A stretch of DNA of 55,676 nt from Oehlia diaphana (taxonomy: Eukaryota > Glomeromycota > Glomeromycetes > Glomerales > Glomeraceae), in NCBI GenBank assembly GCA_003833135.1, contig QZLH01000089.1, forward strand, positions 75,647 to 131,322. The letters are read 5' to 3'. The translations under genes were made by a program, and so were the position numbers. Of this stretch, positions 55,576 through 55,676 are shown one piece after another. Numbering within the stretch: position 1 is the stretch's first letter; every line of letters starts with the position of its first letter. Below the pieces are notes generated by a model, which was given only the letters and a program-made list of their open reading frames with translations, made no database searches and was not told where the DNA came from.

Positions 55576-55676
55576 ATATATGATTTGACGTTTAAGTATA
55601 GAATGAAATTTTCAAAAAACTTTAATATTATAAAAATGGACAATTGTAATTATGATTATTTAATAAAAAGATAGAT

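Overview
The window looks like nuclear DNA of an arbuscular mycorrhizal fungus (Glomeromycotina, most like Rhizophagus). It is very AT-rich. Its genes have short introns with GTAAGT-like donors and TAG/CAG acceptors. It carries families that are greatly expanded in that lineage: protein kinase plus Sel1-repeat proteins, a BTB-BACK-TLDc protein, and Rhizomucor-type class 3 lipases. The species assignment is inference from gene families and composition; no marker gene is present. I saw no rRNA, tRNA or CRISPR array.

Layout. (1) 0.4-14 kb: two near-identical secreted class 3 lipase genes lie about 11 kb apart on the minus strand inside a segmental duplication. Between them are minisatellites, small transposon remnants and a dead GAF/histidine kinase gene. 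(2) 14-20.6 kb: foldback elements, a dead FLYWCH/MULE transposase, a pogo/Tigger-like MITE and several decayed coding fragments. (3) 20.6-27.4 kb: an intact BTB-BACK-TLDc gene (minus) and an intact five-exon CSC1/OSCA-type mechanosensitive channel gene (plus) with a long Asn/Gln-repeat tail. (4) 29.5-35.6 kb: two same-strand kinase + Sel1 genes. The first has lost the catalytic Asp (HRD to HLN) and the DFG glycine, so it is a likely pseudokinase. The second has all catalytic motifs and ten Sel1 repeats arranged as alternating pairs. (5) 36.5-37.5 kb: a roughly 950 bp element with long inverted arms around a Cys-rich reading frame. (6) 39.6-40.2 kb: a frameshifted secreted-protein gene with several Kex2-type dibasic sites. 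(7) 40-48 kb: gene-poor and repeat-rich, with decayed coding fragments and a tandem array that looks like repeated mini-exon plus intron modules. (8) 48.6-51.2 kb: an intact two-exon GH36 (raffinose synthase / alpha-galactosidase-like) gene. (9) 52-54.4 kb: a kinase pseudogene carrying a MITE, a possible 47-residue ORF, and an intact three-exon gene for an unrecognised 153-residue protein with an aromatic, amphipathic C-terminus.

For all seven intact multi-exon genes I joined exons at consensus splice sites. The summed lengths are multiples of three and the joined frames stay open: 389, 390, 478, 1030, 743, 718, 837 and 153 residues across eight gene models (the two lipases counted separately). 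Themes that may link them are lipid and sugar acquisition (secreted lipases, GH36), signalling by kinase-Sel1 scaffolds, and membrane-stress sensing (CSC1). No operon-like logic applies here. The non-coding DNA is dominated by short inverted-repeat elements, many of which contain the palindrome CACGTG.
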